Shown in pieces: positions 36,047 through 44,185 of a stretch of 64,000 bases of DNA. The notes beneath the pieces were generated by a model, which searched no databases, was not told where the DNA came from, and was given only the letters and a program-made list of their open reading frames with translations. How positions within the stretch are numbered: the first letter of the stretch is position 1; every line of letters begins with the position of its first letter. The translations under genes and the position numbers were made by a program. This DNA is from Hellea sp. GTDB lineage: Bacteria; Pseudomonadota; Alphaproteobacteria; Caulobacterales; Maricaulaceae. The stretch is from positions 1 through 64,000 of the forward strand of contig JAHDDC010000010.1 in the NCBI GenBank assembly GCA_020629545.1. The letters are read 5' to 3'.

Positions 36047-36802
36047 CTATTTTGAGGCCCATAATTCATCTTTTACAAAATGGTATAGCTCCATATCAAG
36101 AGCGTTTAGCTGCATCAAATTTATAAATGTCAGTCGACCAATTTTCTCTTCGAACGTTTTTAACTTCTCATGGACTGTTTTGCCCTTCTTCGTCATCGCA
36201 TTAGCTCGAACATTTAATAACTCAAAATCCGGAAAATGAGGGCGAATAAGTTCTCCAAACTTTATCATAGATTCATCGAATCGTTCTACCAAACCAACGA
36301 CCGGGAGGCTTTTGAGGGCCTCTATAGATCTAGGCCGAAAATGTTGTGGCTCTCTGTTCAACGTATCAACCCGAAAATCCTTGAGCCTAACGGCGTGAAA
36401 ATTGACGACTTGAGTCAACATAGGTGTTGATAGGCGCCACGCGAGATAATGTGCAAAATCACCAGCTTTTGCTGCCTTTGATCCTGGACTATCTGAATCC
36501 TGAACGCGCTCGAACTCATAAGCAGATTGAATGCGCCCAAGCGGATGCCGGAAGAAAAAGATCGGTAAGATCTGAACACCCGGAATTTCGGGCAGACGTA
36601 CCACCGCTGTATGAGAAGAAATCGCCTTCTTTTCTGGATTGTCCAGAATATATTCTGTCATCATTTCAGGCGTTAACTTTTTATTGTTGGGCCCTTCGAT
36701 TTCCGCCCATTCCGAGCCAAAATTGTGCTCAAGAATAGCGTCAACTGATGATCCAGCATTTTTAAATAAATGATAGTGTATGATGACACCACGGTCCGTC
36801 AC
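36047..36802 (-). CDS. Sulfotransferase family protein, paralogue 1
   Basis: Transfers sulfate from PAPS to a sugar or lipid hydroxyl in related enzymes. The PAPS 5'-phosphosulfate loop is H-L-F-K-N-A-G-S-S and the 3'-phosphate site is F-R-H-P-L-G-R-I-Q-S-A-Y. I choose the GTG ending at 36802: GGGAG sits six bases upstream, and the resulting length (251 residues) is exactly that of the paralogue at 43418-44173, whose start matches residue for residue. The longer frame to 36952 adds about 50 residues unlike the family. It lies upstream of the GT2-GT4 and exporter genes. Confidence 0.85.
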   Translation of the reverse strand: MTDRGVIIHYHLFKNAGSSVDAILEHNFGSEWAEIEGPNNKKLTPEMMTEYILDNPEKKAISSHTAVVRLPEIPGVQILPIFFFRHPLGRIQSAYEFERVQDSDSPGSKAAKAGDFAHYLAWRLSTPMLTQVVNFHAVRLKDFRVDTLNREPQHFRPRSIEALKSLPVVGLVERFDESMIKFGELIRPHFPDFELLNVRANAMTKKGKTVHEKLKTFEEKIGRLTFINLMQLNALDMELYHFVKDELWASK

Positions 36803-36942
36803 GTCTTGCTCCCAGAATTTCGCCCCTGTAATGAGGGCCAAATATAGGAAATGAACGATATGTAAAGTGCTAGGCTGCATAAGAATTTTATAAGGGGAAT
36901 AAATGGCGCCATATTCACCGGAGAATAGCAAGGAAGACGAAC

Positions 36943-37869
36943 ATGATTGCAAAAGCTCTCGAGACCGAAATTGAAGCGATACTCAATGAATATGGTCCGC
37001 TAACTGGACGGAAATTGGCGGAAAAACTCGGAGACTGCGAGCCTATACTCCTTTGGAAAGCGTGTTACCAGTCAAACAAGTTCAGGGTCATTAACTTCGC
37101 GCGATATTATTTGCGGTACGACGTTACGCGCGAGGATTTGATTCGTCTCAGTCCATCTGTCCTCCGAGACTTTTTATCCTTCACACTGATCTATAAAACA
37201 GGGCAAAGAAGCGATGCAACAGATGAAGCCGCTATCCTTGCCAATAAACACCGCTTAATCAGCCTAAAGAAGCTGAAATTTGCCCGTAACACCCTGCTTT
37301 CACTCTCCCCAGAAAGTTTAGAAATGCTCCATTATAAGTCCTGCTGTTTTATCGCAGGGGATATTTCCTACTTTCTGGCGCATGAAGAACCGCGCATACA
37401 TGCCCCAACCGGTGCGAAATTATATGGCTCGGATATTGATATTATCGTTGTCTATGAGAATGATACAGACCCAGATATCATTCGGCGCGCAGAACAAGAA
37501 GTTCTGACCTATAAGCATCGCTGCATCAAAGACCCGGGAATCGGTCAGGAAATCGATTTTATCTTCAAACCCGTCCAGAAAATGCTCAGCCAGTTCTCTT
37601 ACGCTGACATTCACCAAAAAATTGCCTGCAAGATTCTGTATGAAAGTTTCTTTTTATATGGACGGCTTGATCTCTATGAAAAACTGACAACGGATCTCGA
37701 TTTTTCTGGAACGGTCAGAAAAATCGAAGACGATTTCGCCAAAGCCCTTGCCGGCCGAAAAGCAACGATAAAGAAGATCCTGAAACTCGAACAAGATGAG
37801 CTCGATAAAATGGATAAGAACACTCAAAGCCTGTTCTTCTTCTCCCAAGAGCGTCTCGAGTTTCAGTAG
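36943..37869 (+). CDS. Predicted nucleotidyltransferase with winged-helix-like N-terminus
   Basis: A 308-residue protein not assigned to a named family by me. The N-terminal 65 residues (L-T-G-R-K-L-A-E-K-L-G and following) resemble a winged helix. The central part has the polymerase-beta nucleotidyltransferase motif L-Y-G-S-D-I-D-I-I-V-V (Gly-Ser at 162-163, Asp164, Asp166) with a downstream Asp205 in E-I-D-F-I-F, the three-carboxylate set. A Lys-rich helical C-terminus ends the protein. AAGGAAG precedes the ATG. The gene sits between the sulfotransferase and a metalloprotease gene; its target (protein, RNA or small molecule) is unknown. Confidence 0.7.
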   Translation: MIAKALETEIEAILNEYGPLTGRKLAEKLGDCEPILLWKACYQSNKFRVINFARYYLRYDVTREDLIRLSPSVLRDFLSFTLIYKTGQRSDATDEAAILANKHRLISLKKLKFARNTLLSLSPESLEMLHYKSCCFIAGDISYFLAHEEPRIHAPTGAKLYGSDIDIIVVYENDTDPDIIRRAEQEVLTYKHRCIKDPGIGQEIDFIFKPVQKMLSQFSYADIHQKIACKILYESFFLYGRLDLYEKLTTDLDFSGTVRKIEDDFAKALAGRKATIKKILKLEQDELDKMDKNTQSLFFFSQERLEFQ

Positions 37870-37997
37870 CAAGATTGCATTTCGCGTTTGCGCTCAAAGC
37901 TATGCGCAGCGCTTAAACATTCATAGCTTTCCTTTTCATAGTTACTGCTCTTCTGTTGAAAATTGACAACATCGGAGTTTGCTTTACATCCAGTTAG

Positions 37998-38957
37998 ATG
38001 ACACCATTGAAATCTGGCTTACCTGTTATTTTGAGTGCAATTGTCCTGTCCATGACAGCTTGCAAAGGAATGTCGTCAAAACAGGATCCTATCAATACAA
38101 GCCCCGTTCGTTTTGTGACCGAAGACGCTGAACGCTTCGCAGAACTCTATACCAGACACGGAAATGCTCTGACAGCCGAACAATTACAATCCGGTTATCT
38201 CGACGCTGGGACACAAGGCGTCGTGATTTTCACCCCCAACAGAATTCATAGCGCAGAGAACCTAGCCTATACTGTCGCGAATGATCCGGCTCTTTATCAA
38301 CGGGCCATTAAGGTCTGCCTTCCGGCGGCGCAGAATGCCGGCCCTGAACTGGCAAAGATATATCAAAAATATTCGGACCTTCTCGATTCACCCGAAATGC
38401 CCAAAGCCTATGCGGTTATTGGCGCAGATAATTCTGGCGGAACGGCCGCGGACGGCGCTTTTGTCATTGGGCTCGAGGTTATATGTAGATTGACCGACGG
38501 CGATGAACAGGATGTATCCACTTGGCTCAATCGGTTTTTTGCCCATGAAACCGCCCATGTCTTCCAATCCCATTCCCGTACACCGTCTCTACTCGCGGGC
38601 GTCCTCAGAGAAGGCGGCGCAGATTTTATCGCTGAATTGGTCTCTGGCGGTACACTCAATGAAGACACGGCGCGCTGGTATCACAACAACAAAACCAAAG
38701 TCTTGAACCGGTTCGAAACCGATATGGCATCTCTGACCGGAAATGAATATGGCCTCTGGCTCTATGCGGGCGAAGATGACCGACCCGCTGGATGGCCTAT
38801 GGATCTCGGCTATGTCATAGGCGCCGAAATCGCTCGAAGTCATTACGCAAAAGCCTCTGATAAAAAACAAGCCATCAAGGAAATATTATCAGCAGAACTC
38901 AATCCTGAAAAATTTCTGCGCGATAGTGGCTATCTGGAAACCATATCAAAAGAATGA
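37998..38957 (+). CDS. Lipoprotein zinc metalloprotease-like protein
   Basis: A 319-residue protein with lipobox S-M-T-A-C (Cys22). The zinc signature H-E-T-A-H is at residues 183-187 and an acidic helix with R-E-G-G-A-D-F-I-A-E (Glu205, Glu213) follows, which is the arrangement of gluzincin-type peptidases. The nearest named relatives I can think of are DUF2268-like predicted proteases, but I cannot confirm the family. It probably acts in the periplasm or at the outer membrane. It lies upstream of the cysD leader on the same strand without overlap. Confidence 0.68.
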   Translation: MTPLKSGLPVILSAIVLSMTACKGMSSKQDPINTSPVRFVTEDAERFAELYTRHGNALTAEQLQSGYLDAGTQGVVIFTPNRIHSAENLAYTVANDPALYQRAIKVCLPAAQNAGPELAKIYQKYSDLLDSPEMPKAYAVIGADNSGGTAADGAFVIGLEVICRLTDGDEQDVSTWLNRFFAHETAHVFQSHSRTPSLLAGVLREGGADFIAELVSGGTLNEDTARWYHNNKTKVLNRFETDMASLTGNEYGLWLYAGEDDRPAGWPMDLGYVIGAEIARSHYAKASDKKQAIKEILSAELNPEKFLRDSGYLETISKE

Positions 38958-39002
38958 AATCAGGCCTATGCCAGAGGATTAAATCATTCGGCACCAATCA
39001 GA

Positions 39003-39014
39003 GGGACCATTCCC
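39003..39014. promoter_or_regulatory. GGGA-N4-TCCC dyad, cysD site 1
   Basis: The inverted repeat GGGACCATTCCC, followed by ACA, 175 bases upstream of the cysD start. It shares the conserved half-sites of the copies at 39094 and 39129 and upstream of ahcY. Confidence 0.5.
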
Positions 39015-39093
39015 ACAAATCGCATAAAACCCTCACATTTCCTCTTCACAAACCTTTCTTAATCCGCTAATCGGCCTCGAATCTGCTTATCGT

Positions 39094-39105
39094 GGGACGG
39101 TTCCC
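39094..39105. promoter_or_regulatory. GGGA-N4-TCCC dyad, cysD site 2
   Basis: The inverted repeat GGGACGGTTCCC with flanks GT and ATC, 84 bases upstream of cysD. It differs from the ahcY copy at only one base across 15, the strongest evidence that the sites are related. Confidence 0.55.
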
Positions 39106-39128
39106 ATCGGATAAATCGCCTCACATGA

Positions 39129-39140
39129 GGGATTTATCCC
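39129..39140. promoter_or_regulatory. GGGA-N4-TCCC dyad, cysD site 3
   Basis: The inverted repeat GGGATTTATCCC followed by ACA, 49 bases upstream of cysD and 35 bases after site 2. Its closeness to the start fits a repressor site, or an activator site near the -35 region; I could not map the promoter. Confidence 0.5.
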
Positions 39141-39188
39141 ACAAAGGATCGCCCAGACACTGATAAGCCCCTAAAACGAGGACCGACA

Positions 39189-40292
39189 ATGGATATTCAG
39201 GATTTGGTGACACGGGCGGAGGCCCTGGCGGAGACGAGCGGGCAGTCGCTCTCGACCGTATCGCGGAAAATTTTAAATGACGGCAAGGGCCTGACCCGCC
39301 TTAAGGAGGGCGGACAGTGCACGCTCAAGACTTTTGACAGCGCCATGGCGACCCTCAAGAAACTCGAGGTAGAGGCGGATGTGAACGCCTCGCTCAACCT
39401 GACCCACCTTCAACGTCTGGAAGCCGAGAGCATCCATATTATGCGCGAAGTGGCCGCCCAGTGCGAAAACCCCGTCATGCTTTATTCCGTTGGTAAAGAC
39501 AGTTCGGTTATGTTGCATCTGGCCGAGAAGGCTTTCTTCCCGTCCCGTCCGCCATTTCCGCTTATGCATGTGGACACGACCTGGAAATTCTCTGAGATGA
39601 TTGAGTTTCGTGATCGCCGCGCCAAAGAGGTAGGCATGGAGCTGATTGTCCATATCAACCAAGACGGTGTGCGCGATGGGGTTGGCCCGTTCAGTCACGG
39701 CTCAGCCGTCCACACAGACGTTATGAAAACACAAGGCCTGAAACAGGCGCTGGATAAATACCGCTTTGACGCGGCCTTTGGCGGCGCGCGCCGAGACGAA
39801 GAGAAATCCCGCGCCAAGGAACGGATCTTCTCTTTCCGGAATGAAAACCACCGCTGGGACGCGAAAAACCAGCGCCCTGAGCTTTGGAATATTTACAATA
39901 CACGCGTTCAAAAAGGTCAGAGCATGCGGGTCTTCCCTATGTCTAACTGGACTGAGCTTGATATCTGGCAGTATATTTACAAAGAAAATATTCAGATCCC
40001 ATCGCTGTACCTGTCTAAGAAGCGCCCGGTCGTCGAGCGCGACGGTGTCTTAATCCTGGTCGATGATGACCGCCTGCCGCTAAGAGATGGTGAAACACCG
40101 ATGGAAAAAATGGTCCGGTTTAGAACGCTGGGCTGTTATCCGCTAACCGGCGCTGTCGAAAGCGAAGCCGCCACCCTGCCCGAAGTCATTCAGGAAATGC
40201 TCCTGACCAAAACATCCGAACGTCAAGGCCGGGTCATCGATTCCGATGCCGGAGCCTCAATGGAACAGAAAAAAGAAGAGGGATATTTCTAA
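39189..40292 (+). CDS. cysD: Sulfate adenylyltransferase subunit CysD with N-terminal HTH-like domain
   Basis: ATP-sulfurylase small subunit, forming adenosine 5'-phosphosulfate with CysN. The family core starts at about residue 70 ([14 protein letters not shown]) and contains the PP-loop S-V-G-K-D-S at 100-105. The total of 367 residues exceeds the usual length of about 300 because of an added N-terminus of about 65 residues. That part ([18 protein letters not shown] and L-K-E-G-G) resembles small alphaproteobacterial helix-turn-helix proteins. The ATG has GAGGA eight bases upstream. It overlaps cysNC by one base (TAATG). By eye the start region is more GC-rich than its neighbours. Confidence 0.93.
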   Translation: MDIQDLVTRAEALAETSGQSLSTVSRKILNDGKGLTRLKEGGQCTLKTFDSAMATLKKLEVEADVNASLNLTHLQRLEAESIHIMREVAAQCENPVMLYSVGKDSSVMLHLAEKAFFPSRPPFPLMHVDTTWKFSEMIEFRDRRAKEVGMELIVHINQDGVRDGVGPFSHGSAVHTDVMKTQGLKQALDKYRFDAAFGGARRDEEKSRAKERIFSFRNENHRWDAKNQRPELWNIYNTRVQKGQSMRVFPMSNWTELDIWQYIYKENIQIPSLYLSKKRPVVERDGVLILVDDDRLPLRDGETPMEKMVRFRTLGCYPLTGAVESEAATLPEVIQEMLLTKTSERQGRVIDSDAGASMEQKKEEGYF

Positions 40293-42202
40293 TGTCACAC
40301 CTCGACTCGCTTATTGCCGAAGATATTATTGCCTATCTGGACGCCCAGGAAAATAAGAGCTTCCTGCGCTTCATTACCTGCGGTTCCGTTGATGACGGTA
40401 AATCAACACTCATTGGCCGCCTGCTTTACGATTCAAAACTGATTTATGAAGATCAACTCGCCGCTATTGAGCGCGATAGCAAGAAGTCAGGTACGCAGGG
40501 CGACAAAGTCGATTTAGCTCTGCTGGTGGATGGTCTGGCTGCCGAGCGCGAACAGGGCATTACCATCGATGTTGCCTATCGTTTCTTCTCGACGGACAAG
40601 CGTAAGTTCATCGTCGCCGACACGCCTGGCCACGAACAATATACCCGCAATATGGCGACAGGCGCATCAACGGCTGATGTAGCTATATTGCTGATCGATT
40701 GCCGATACGGCGTTCAGGTTCAAACCCGCCGCCACGCCTTTATCGCCTCGCTTCTGGGGATTAAGCACGTCGTTTGTGCGATCAATAAAATGGATCTCGT
40801 CGATTTTGACCAAAAAGTCTTTAACGACATCGAATATGAATTCCGTGAGTTTTCCAAAGACATGGGATTCCAGGAAATCACTTGTATTCCGATGTCCGCT
40901 TTGGACGGGGATAATGTCACCACATCGTCGGAACGCGCATCATGGTATAAAGGCCCAGCGCTTTTGGAATATCTCGAAGATGTCGACGTTGATAGCGCCG
41001 ATCTGGAACGTCCCTTCCGCCTGCCCGTTCAGTGGGTCAACCGCCCAAATCTGGATTTCCGCGGATTTTCCGGAACAGTTGCTTCTGGCATCATCGAAGT
41101 CGGCGACGAGATTATGGTCGTTCCGTCGGGCAAACGCTCCACGGTCAAGTCCATTGTGACCTATGACGGCGAGCTCGACAAAGCCCGCGAAGATATGGCC
41201 ATCACCCTGACCCTAAAGGATGAGATTGACATTTCGCGCGGAGACGTGATTTGCAAAACTGATAGCCCGTGTGAACAAGCCGATCAATTCCAGGCTCATA
41301 TTCTTTGGATGACCGAGAAGGAACTGTTCCCGGGCCGTCAATATCTGGTCAAGACATCCAACAAAACCGTTCCGGCCAGTATCACCAATATCAAGCACCG
41401 TGTTGATGTGAACGATCTATCGGAAACGGCGGTCAAGACTCTCGGCCTGAACGAAATCGGTGTGTGTACCATTCAAACCGGCGCGCCTGTCGCCTTTGAT
41501 GCCTATAAAGATAACCGCAATACTGGGAACTTTATCGTCATCGACAAAGCCACCAATGAAACCGTTGGGGTTGGCATGCTCGATTACGCGCTACGCCGAG
41601 CCAAGAATGTGCACTGGCAGGATCTCGACGTCTCCAAAAAAGTTCGCGCCGCCCAGAAAAACCAGAAGCCAGTCATGCTTTGGTTCACCGGGCTTTCTGG
41701 CTCTGGTAAATCGACGATTGCCAATCTGGTTGAAAAGCGTCTGCTCGATCTCGGGCGTCATACTTATACGCTGGACGGCGATAATGTTCGTCACGGCCTG
41801 AATAATGATCTGGGCTTCACGAAGGCCGACAGGATTGAAAATATCCGCCGGATTGCCGAAGTCGGAAAGCTGATGGTCGATGCTGGCTTGATCACCTTGA
41901 CATCCTTTATCAGCCCTTATGCGCAGGAACGCCGTATGGCGCGCGACCTTCAAGGCGAGGGTGAATTTATCGAGATTTTCGTTAACACGCCGCTCGAAGT
42001 CGCCGAAAAGCGCGACGTCAAAGGTCTTTATGCCAAGGCCCGTGCCGGAGAGATCAAAAACTTCACCGGGATTGATAGCGAATATCAGGAACCGGAAAAT
42101 GCTGAGATCACAATCAACACGGTTGATATGACCGCGGACGAAGCCGCTGAGCAGATCGTGACCTATCTGACCGATCACGGCTATCTGGAAGGCGAAGCTT
42201 AA
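40292..42202 (+). CDS. cysNC: Bifunctional sulfate adenylyltransferase subunit 1 / APS kinase
   Basis: A 636-residue fusion. CysN (about residues 1-440) is the GTPase that drives APS formation: G1 loop G-S-V-D-D-G-K-S-T at 31-39, D-T-P-G-H and N-K-M-D. CysC (about 445-636) phosphorylates APS to PAPS: P-loop G-L-S-G-S-G-K-S-T near residue 467, D-G-D-N-V-R-H-G-L and the APS-site F-I-S-P-Y. With CysD it makes PAPS, the donor needed by the sulfotransferases nearby. No cysH or cysI for reduction is seen in the window, so donation to sulfotransferases is at least plausible as the main role. Confidence 0.96.
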   Translation: MSHLDSLIAEDIIAYLDAQENKSFLRFITCGSVDDGKSTLIGRLLYDSKLIYEDQLAAIERDSKKSGTQGDKVDLALLVDGLAAEREQGITIDVAYRFFSTDKRKFIVADTPGHEQYTRNMATGASTADVAILLIDCRYGVQVQTRRHAFIASLLGIKHVVCAINKMDLVDFDQKVFNDIEYEFREFSKDMGFQEITCIPMSALDGDNVTTSSERASWYKGPALLEYLEDVDVDSADLERPFRLPVQWVNRPNLDFRGFSGTVASGIIEVGDEIMVVPSGKRSTVKSIVTYDGELDKAREDMAITLTLKDEIDISRGDVICKTDSPCEQADQFQAHILWMTEKELFPGRQYLVKTSNKTVPASITNIKHRVDVNDLSETAVKTLGLNEIGVCTIQTGAPVAFDAYKDNRNTGNFIVIDKATNETVGVGMLDYALRRAKNVHWQDLDVSKKVRAAQKNQKPVMLWFTGLSGSGKSTIANLVEKRLLDLGRHTYTLDGDNVRHGLNNDLGFTKADRIENIRRIAEVGKLMVDAGLITLTSFISPYAQERRMARDLQGEGEFIEIFVNTPLEVAEKRDVKGLYAKARAGEIKNFTGIDSEYQEPENAEITINTVDMTADEAAEQIVTYLTDHGYLEGEA

Positions 42203-42204
42203 AT

Positions 42205-43152
42205 ATGGCCGCCTTCGATGTCTTTAATGGTGACGCTGACGGCGTCATCTCATTGGTCCAAATGCGTCGCGCGGATCCGCGCCCGGAGGCCAAATTAATC
42301 ACGGGCCGAAAGCGCGACATCAATCTTTTGAAGCGCGTAAAAACCAAAGCCGGTGATCAGGTTACTGTACTAGACATTTCTTTGCGCTCAAATCTTGATG
42401 ACCTGAACCGGATCCTGACATCCGGCGCGTCTGTATTTTACGCCGATCATCACAATGCGGACGGACAGCCAGAGCATGACAATCTGCAAGCCTGTATCGA
42501 TGTTTCGCCGGAAGTTTGCACAGCTCTGATCATCGATGATTGTCTTGAAGGCGCTTATAGAGCCTGGGCCGTCACAGCCGCTTTTGGCGATAATTTCCCC
42601 AAAATAGCCAAGGCCAAAGCCGCCGGTTTGGACCTTCCGCTGGAGCAGCTGGAGCGGCTCGGCATGCTCGTCAACTATAATGGTTACGGCGCGGACACCT
42701 CTGACCTGCACTTTCACCCAGCTGATCTTTACAAAGCGCTCGCGCCTTTTGATACGCCCATGGAATTCCTGGAAGGCAACAAAGAAGTCTACCAAAAACT
42801 CGATGATGGTTATGAATCTGACCTGAGCGCGGCGAAGTCTGCAAAAGTTTTAGATGAAAGCGTAAAAGGTCTCGTGATTGAGCTCGCTGATGATGCCAGT
42901 TCGCGCCGTATATCTGGCGTCTATGGCAATCAACTCGCACAAGAAAATCCGGGTCGCGCGCATGCCGTTCTGACACGCACTGGTGAGAATTATCTCGTTT
43001 CCGTCCGCGCGCCGCTATCCAACCGGACCGGCGCCGACAAGTTATGTCTGCAATTTGAAACAGGCGGTGGCCGCGCCGCAGCCGCCGGCATCAACGTCTT
43101 ACCTGAGCGCGATGTAGACAGATTTATCGACGCCTTTATCGGCGCATTTTAG
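42205..43152 (+). CDS. DHH-family phosphoesterase (possible PAP phosphatase or oligoribonuclease)
   Basis: A 315-residue DHH protein: F-N-G-D-A-D-G at the first metal motif, Y-A-D-H-H-N as the DHH motif and a C-terminal DHHA1-like domain whose usual G-G-G-H reads G-G-G-R-A-A-A-A-G. Related NrnA-type proteins hydrolyse 3'-phosphoadenosine 5'-phosphate (PAP) and short RNA. Position two bases after cysNC suggests that it removes PAP, the by-product of sulfotransferases, but this is inferred from context. The ribosome site GAAGGCGAAG precedes the ATG. Family is sure; substrate is not. Confidence 0.8.
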   Translation: MAAFDVFNGDADGVISLVQMRRADPRPEAKLITGRKRDINLLKRVKTKAGDQVTVLDISLRSNLDDLNRILTSGASVFYADHHNADGQPEHDNLQACIDVSPEVCTALIIDDCLEGAYRAWAVTAAFGDNFPKIAKAKAAGLDLPLEQLERLGMLVNYNGYGADTSDLHFHPADLYKALAPFDTPMEFLEGNKEVYQKLDDGYESDLSAAKSAKVLDESVKGLVIELADDASSRRISGVYGNQLAQENPGRAHAVLTRTGENYLVSVRAPLSNRTGADKLCLQFETGGGRAAAAGINVLPERDVDRFIDAFIGAF

Positions 43153-43244
43153 GGCAAAATTGGGGTCATGCCGTTTGTATAAATCTAAGCTTTTAGACTT
43201 TTAATCTTCGGAGGAATGGCTACTCTCCGCACTGTGAGGGACCT

Positions 43245-43421
43245 ATGAAGAAATCTCAGCTAGTTGTTTTAAGCTTGATCTATCTGGCTATCGTTATAAC
43301 GGGGCTATTCTTTGCTTTTAAGGTTTTTATGACAGGAATCGAAGAAGGCGTATCTGGTGTGGAGGATGCTGTCGAAGCCGAAAGTCAGATGGAATTAAAT
43401 TCTGACGACGCAGAGCCTTAA
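43245..43421 (+). CDS. Small single-helix membrane protein of 58 residues
   Basis: A 58-codon frame below the usual length cut-off. GAGGGA sits just before the ATG (43245). The product has a basic N-terminus, one membrane helix (about residues 6-27) and an acidic tail (E-E-G-V, E-D-A-V-E-A-E and D-D-A-E-P). The end overlaps the convergent sulfotransferase gene by four bases. No family recognised. Small tail-acidic membrane proteins often regulate a larger partner; the partner is unknown. Confidence 0.6.
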   Translation: MKKSQLVVLSLIYLAIVITGLFFAFKVFMTGIEEGVSGVEDAVEAESQMELNSDDAEP

Positions 43422-44173
43422 GTTAGCCCATACCATGATCGAACAATGTCGTAGATTTTGAGATCCACGGCATTTTTATCGCAATATTTCTGGAATAACT
43501 CTTCCCCTATATCCGCGCGTATCACGGCAATCCGGTCCTCTGTCGAAATGTTGAGATCTGAGTTCACATTATCCCTCTGGTCCGAAACTTTCAGTTCCAG
43601 CCCATACCGAGAAACCTGCTTGGCCAGCATTTGAAGCGATAGCTCGAACTTCTCAACAAATCCGATAAACGGCAAACGATTTAGCGCTTCCAATGCCAAA
43701 GCTTCCATGTCGTCTTTTTCCGTTACTCGGCCCCGTTCTGGGCGCAATAAATGCGTCAGTCGGTTAGCCTGAAAGTTTCGGATACTGGAATCAAGCGGTC
43801 GCCGGATACGCCAGCGAATATAATCGCCAAAGTCAACCTTCTTAGCCATGATTGCGCCGGGTGTCTGAGCGTCCTGATTGACCTCATAACGATAGCCCGA
43901 ATAAAGCCTGATCAGAGGATGCCGGATAAACATAACGGGAATAATGTTTACATCCTCAATATCCGGCATCGGCAATCGCGCCGTATGAGAAGAATACGCC
44001 CGCATATCCGTGGTGTCCCGGATCCAGTTTTCGATTTCATCATAGGGAAGCCGCTTACGCGTAAAGCGAAACTCTCTCTCCTCCCAGCGTCCAGGAAAAC
44101 TTTCCCTCAGGACACTGTCAAACGAGCTGCCAGCGTTTTTGAATAGGTGAAGATGAAATATAACGTGCCGCAT
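43418..44173 (-). CDS. Sulfotransferase family protein, paralogue 2
   Basis: A 251-residue protein that aligns from its first residues with the sulfotransferase at 36047-36802. The PAPS loop L-H-L-F-K-N-A-G-S-S and the 3'-phosphate motif I-R-H-P-L-I-R-L-Y-S-G-Y are intact. The C-terminal half is diverged, consistent with a different acceptor. It lies 12 bases after the 1225-residue glycosyltransferase-sulfotransferase gene, so both may share a transcript. The acceptor, presumably a glycan, is not known. Confidence 0.88.
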   Translation of the reverse strand: MRHVIFHLHLFKNAGSSFDSVLRESFPGRWEEREFRFTRKRLPYDEIENWIRDTTDMRAYSSHTARLPMPDIEDVNIIPVMFIRHPLIRLYSGYRYEVNQDAQTPGAIMAKKVDFGDYIRWRIRRPLDSSIRNFQANRLTHLLRPERGRVTEKDDMEALALEALNRLPFIGFVEKFELSLQMLAKQVSRYGLELKVSDQRDNVNSDLNISTEDRIAVIRADIGEELFQKYCDKNAVDLKIYDIVRSWYGLT

Positions 44174-44185
44174 TGAAATAAAGTT

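Noticed and set aside
36803-36952. Extension of the sulfotransferase gene to the ATG at 36952
   Set aside because: The extra 50 residues are unlike the paralogue, while the GTG at 36802 has a good ribosome site and gives equal length.
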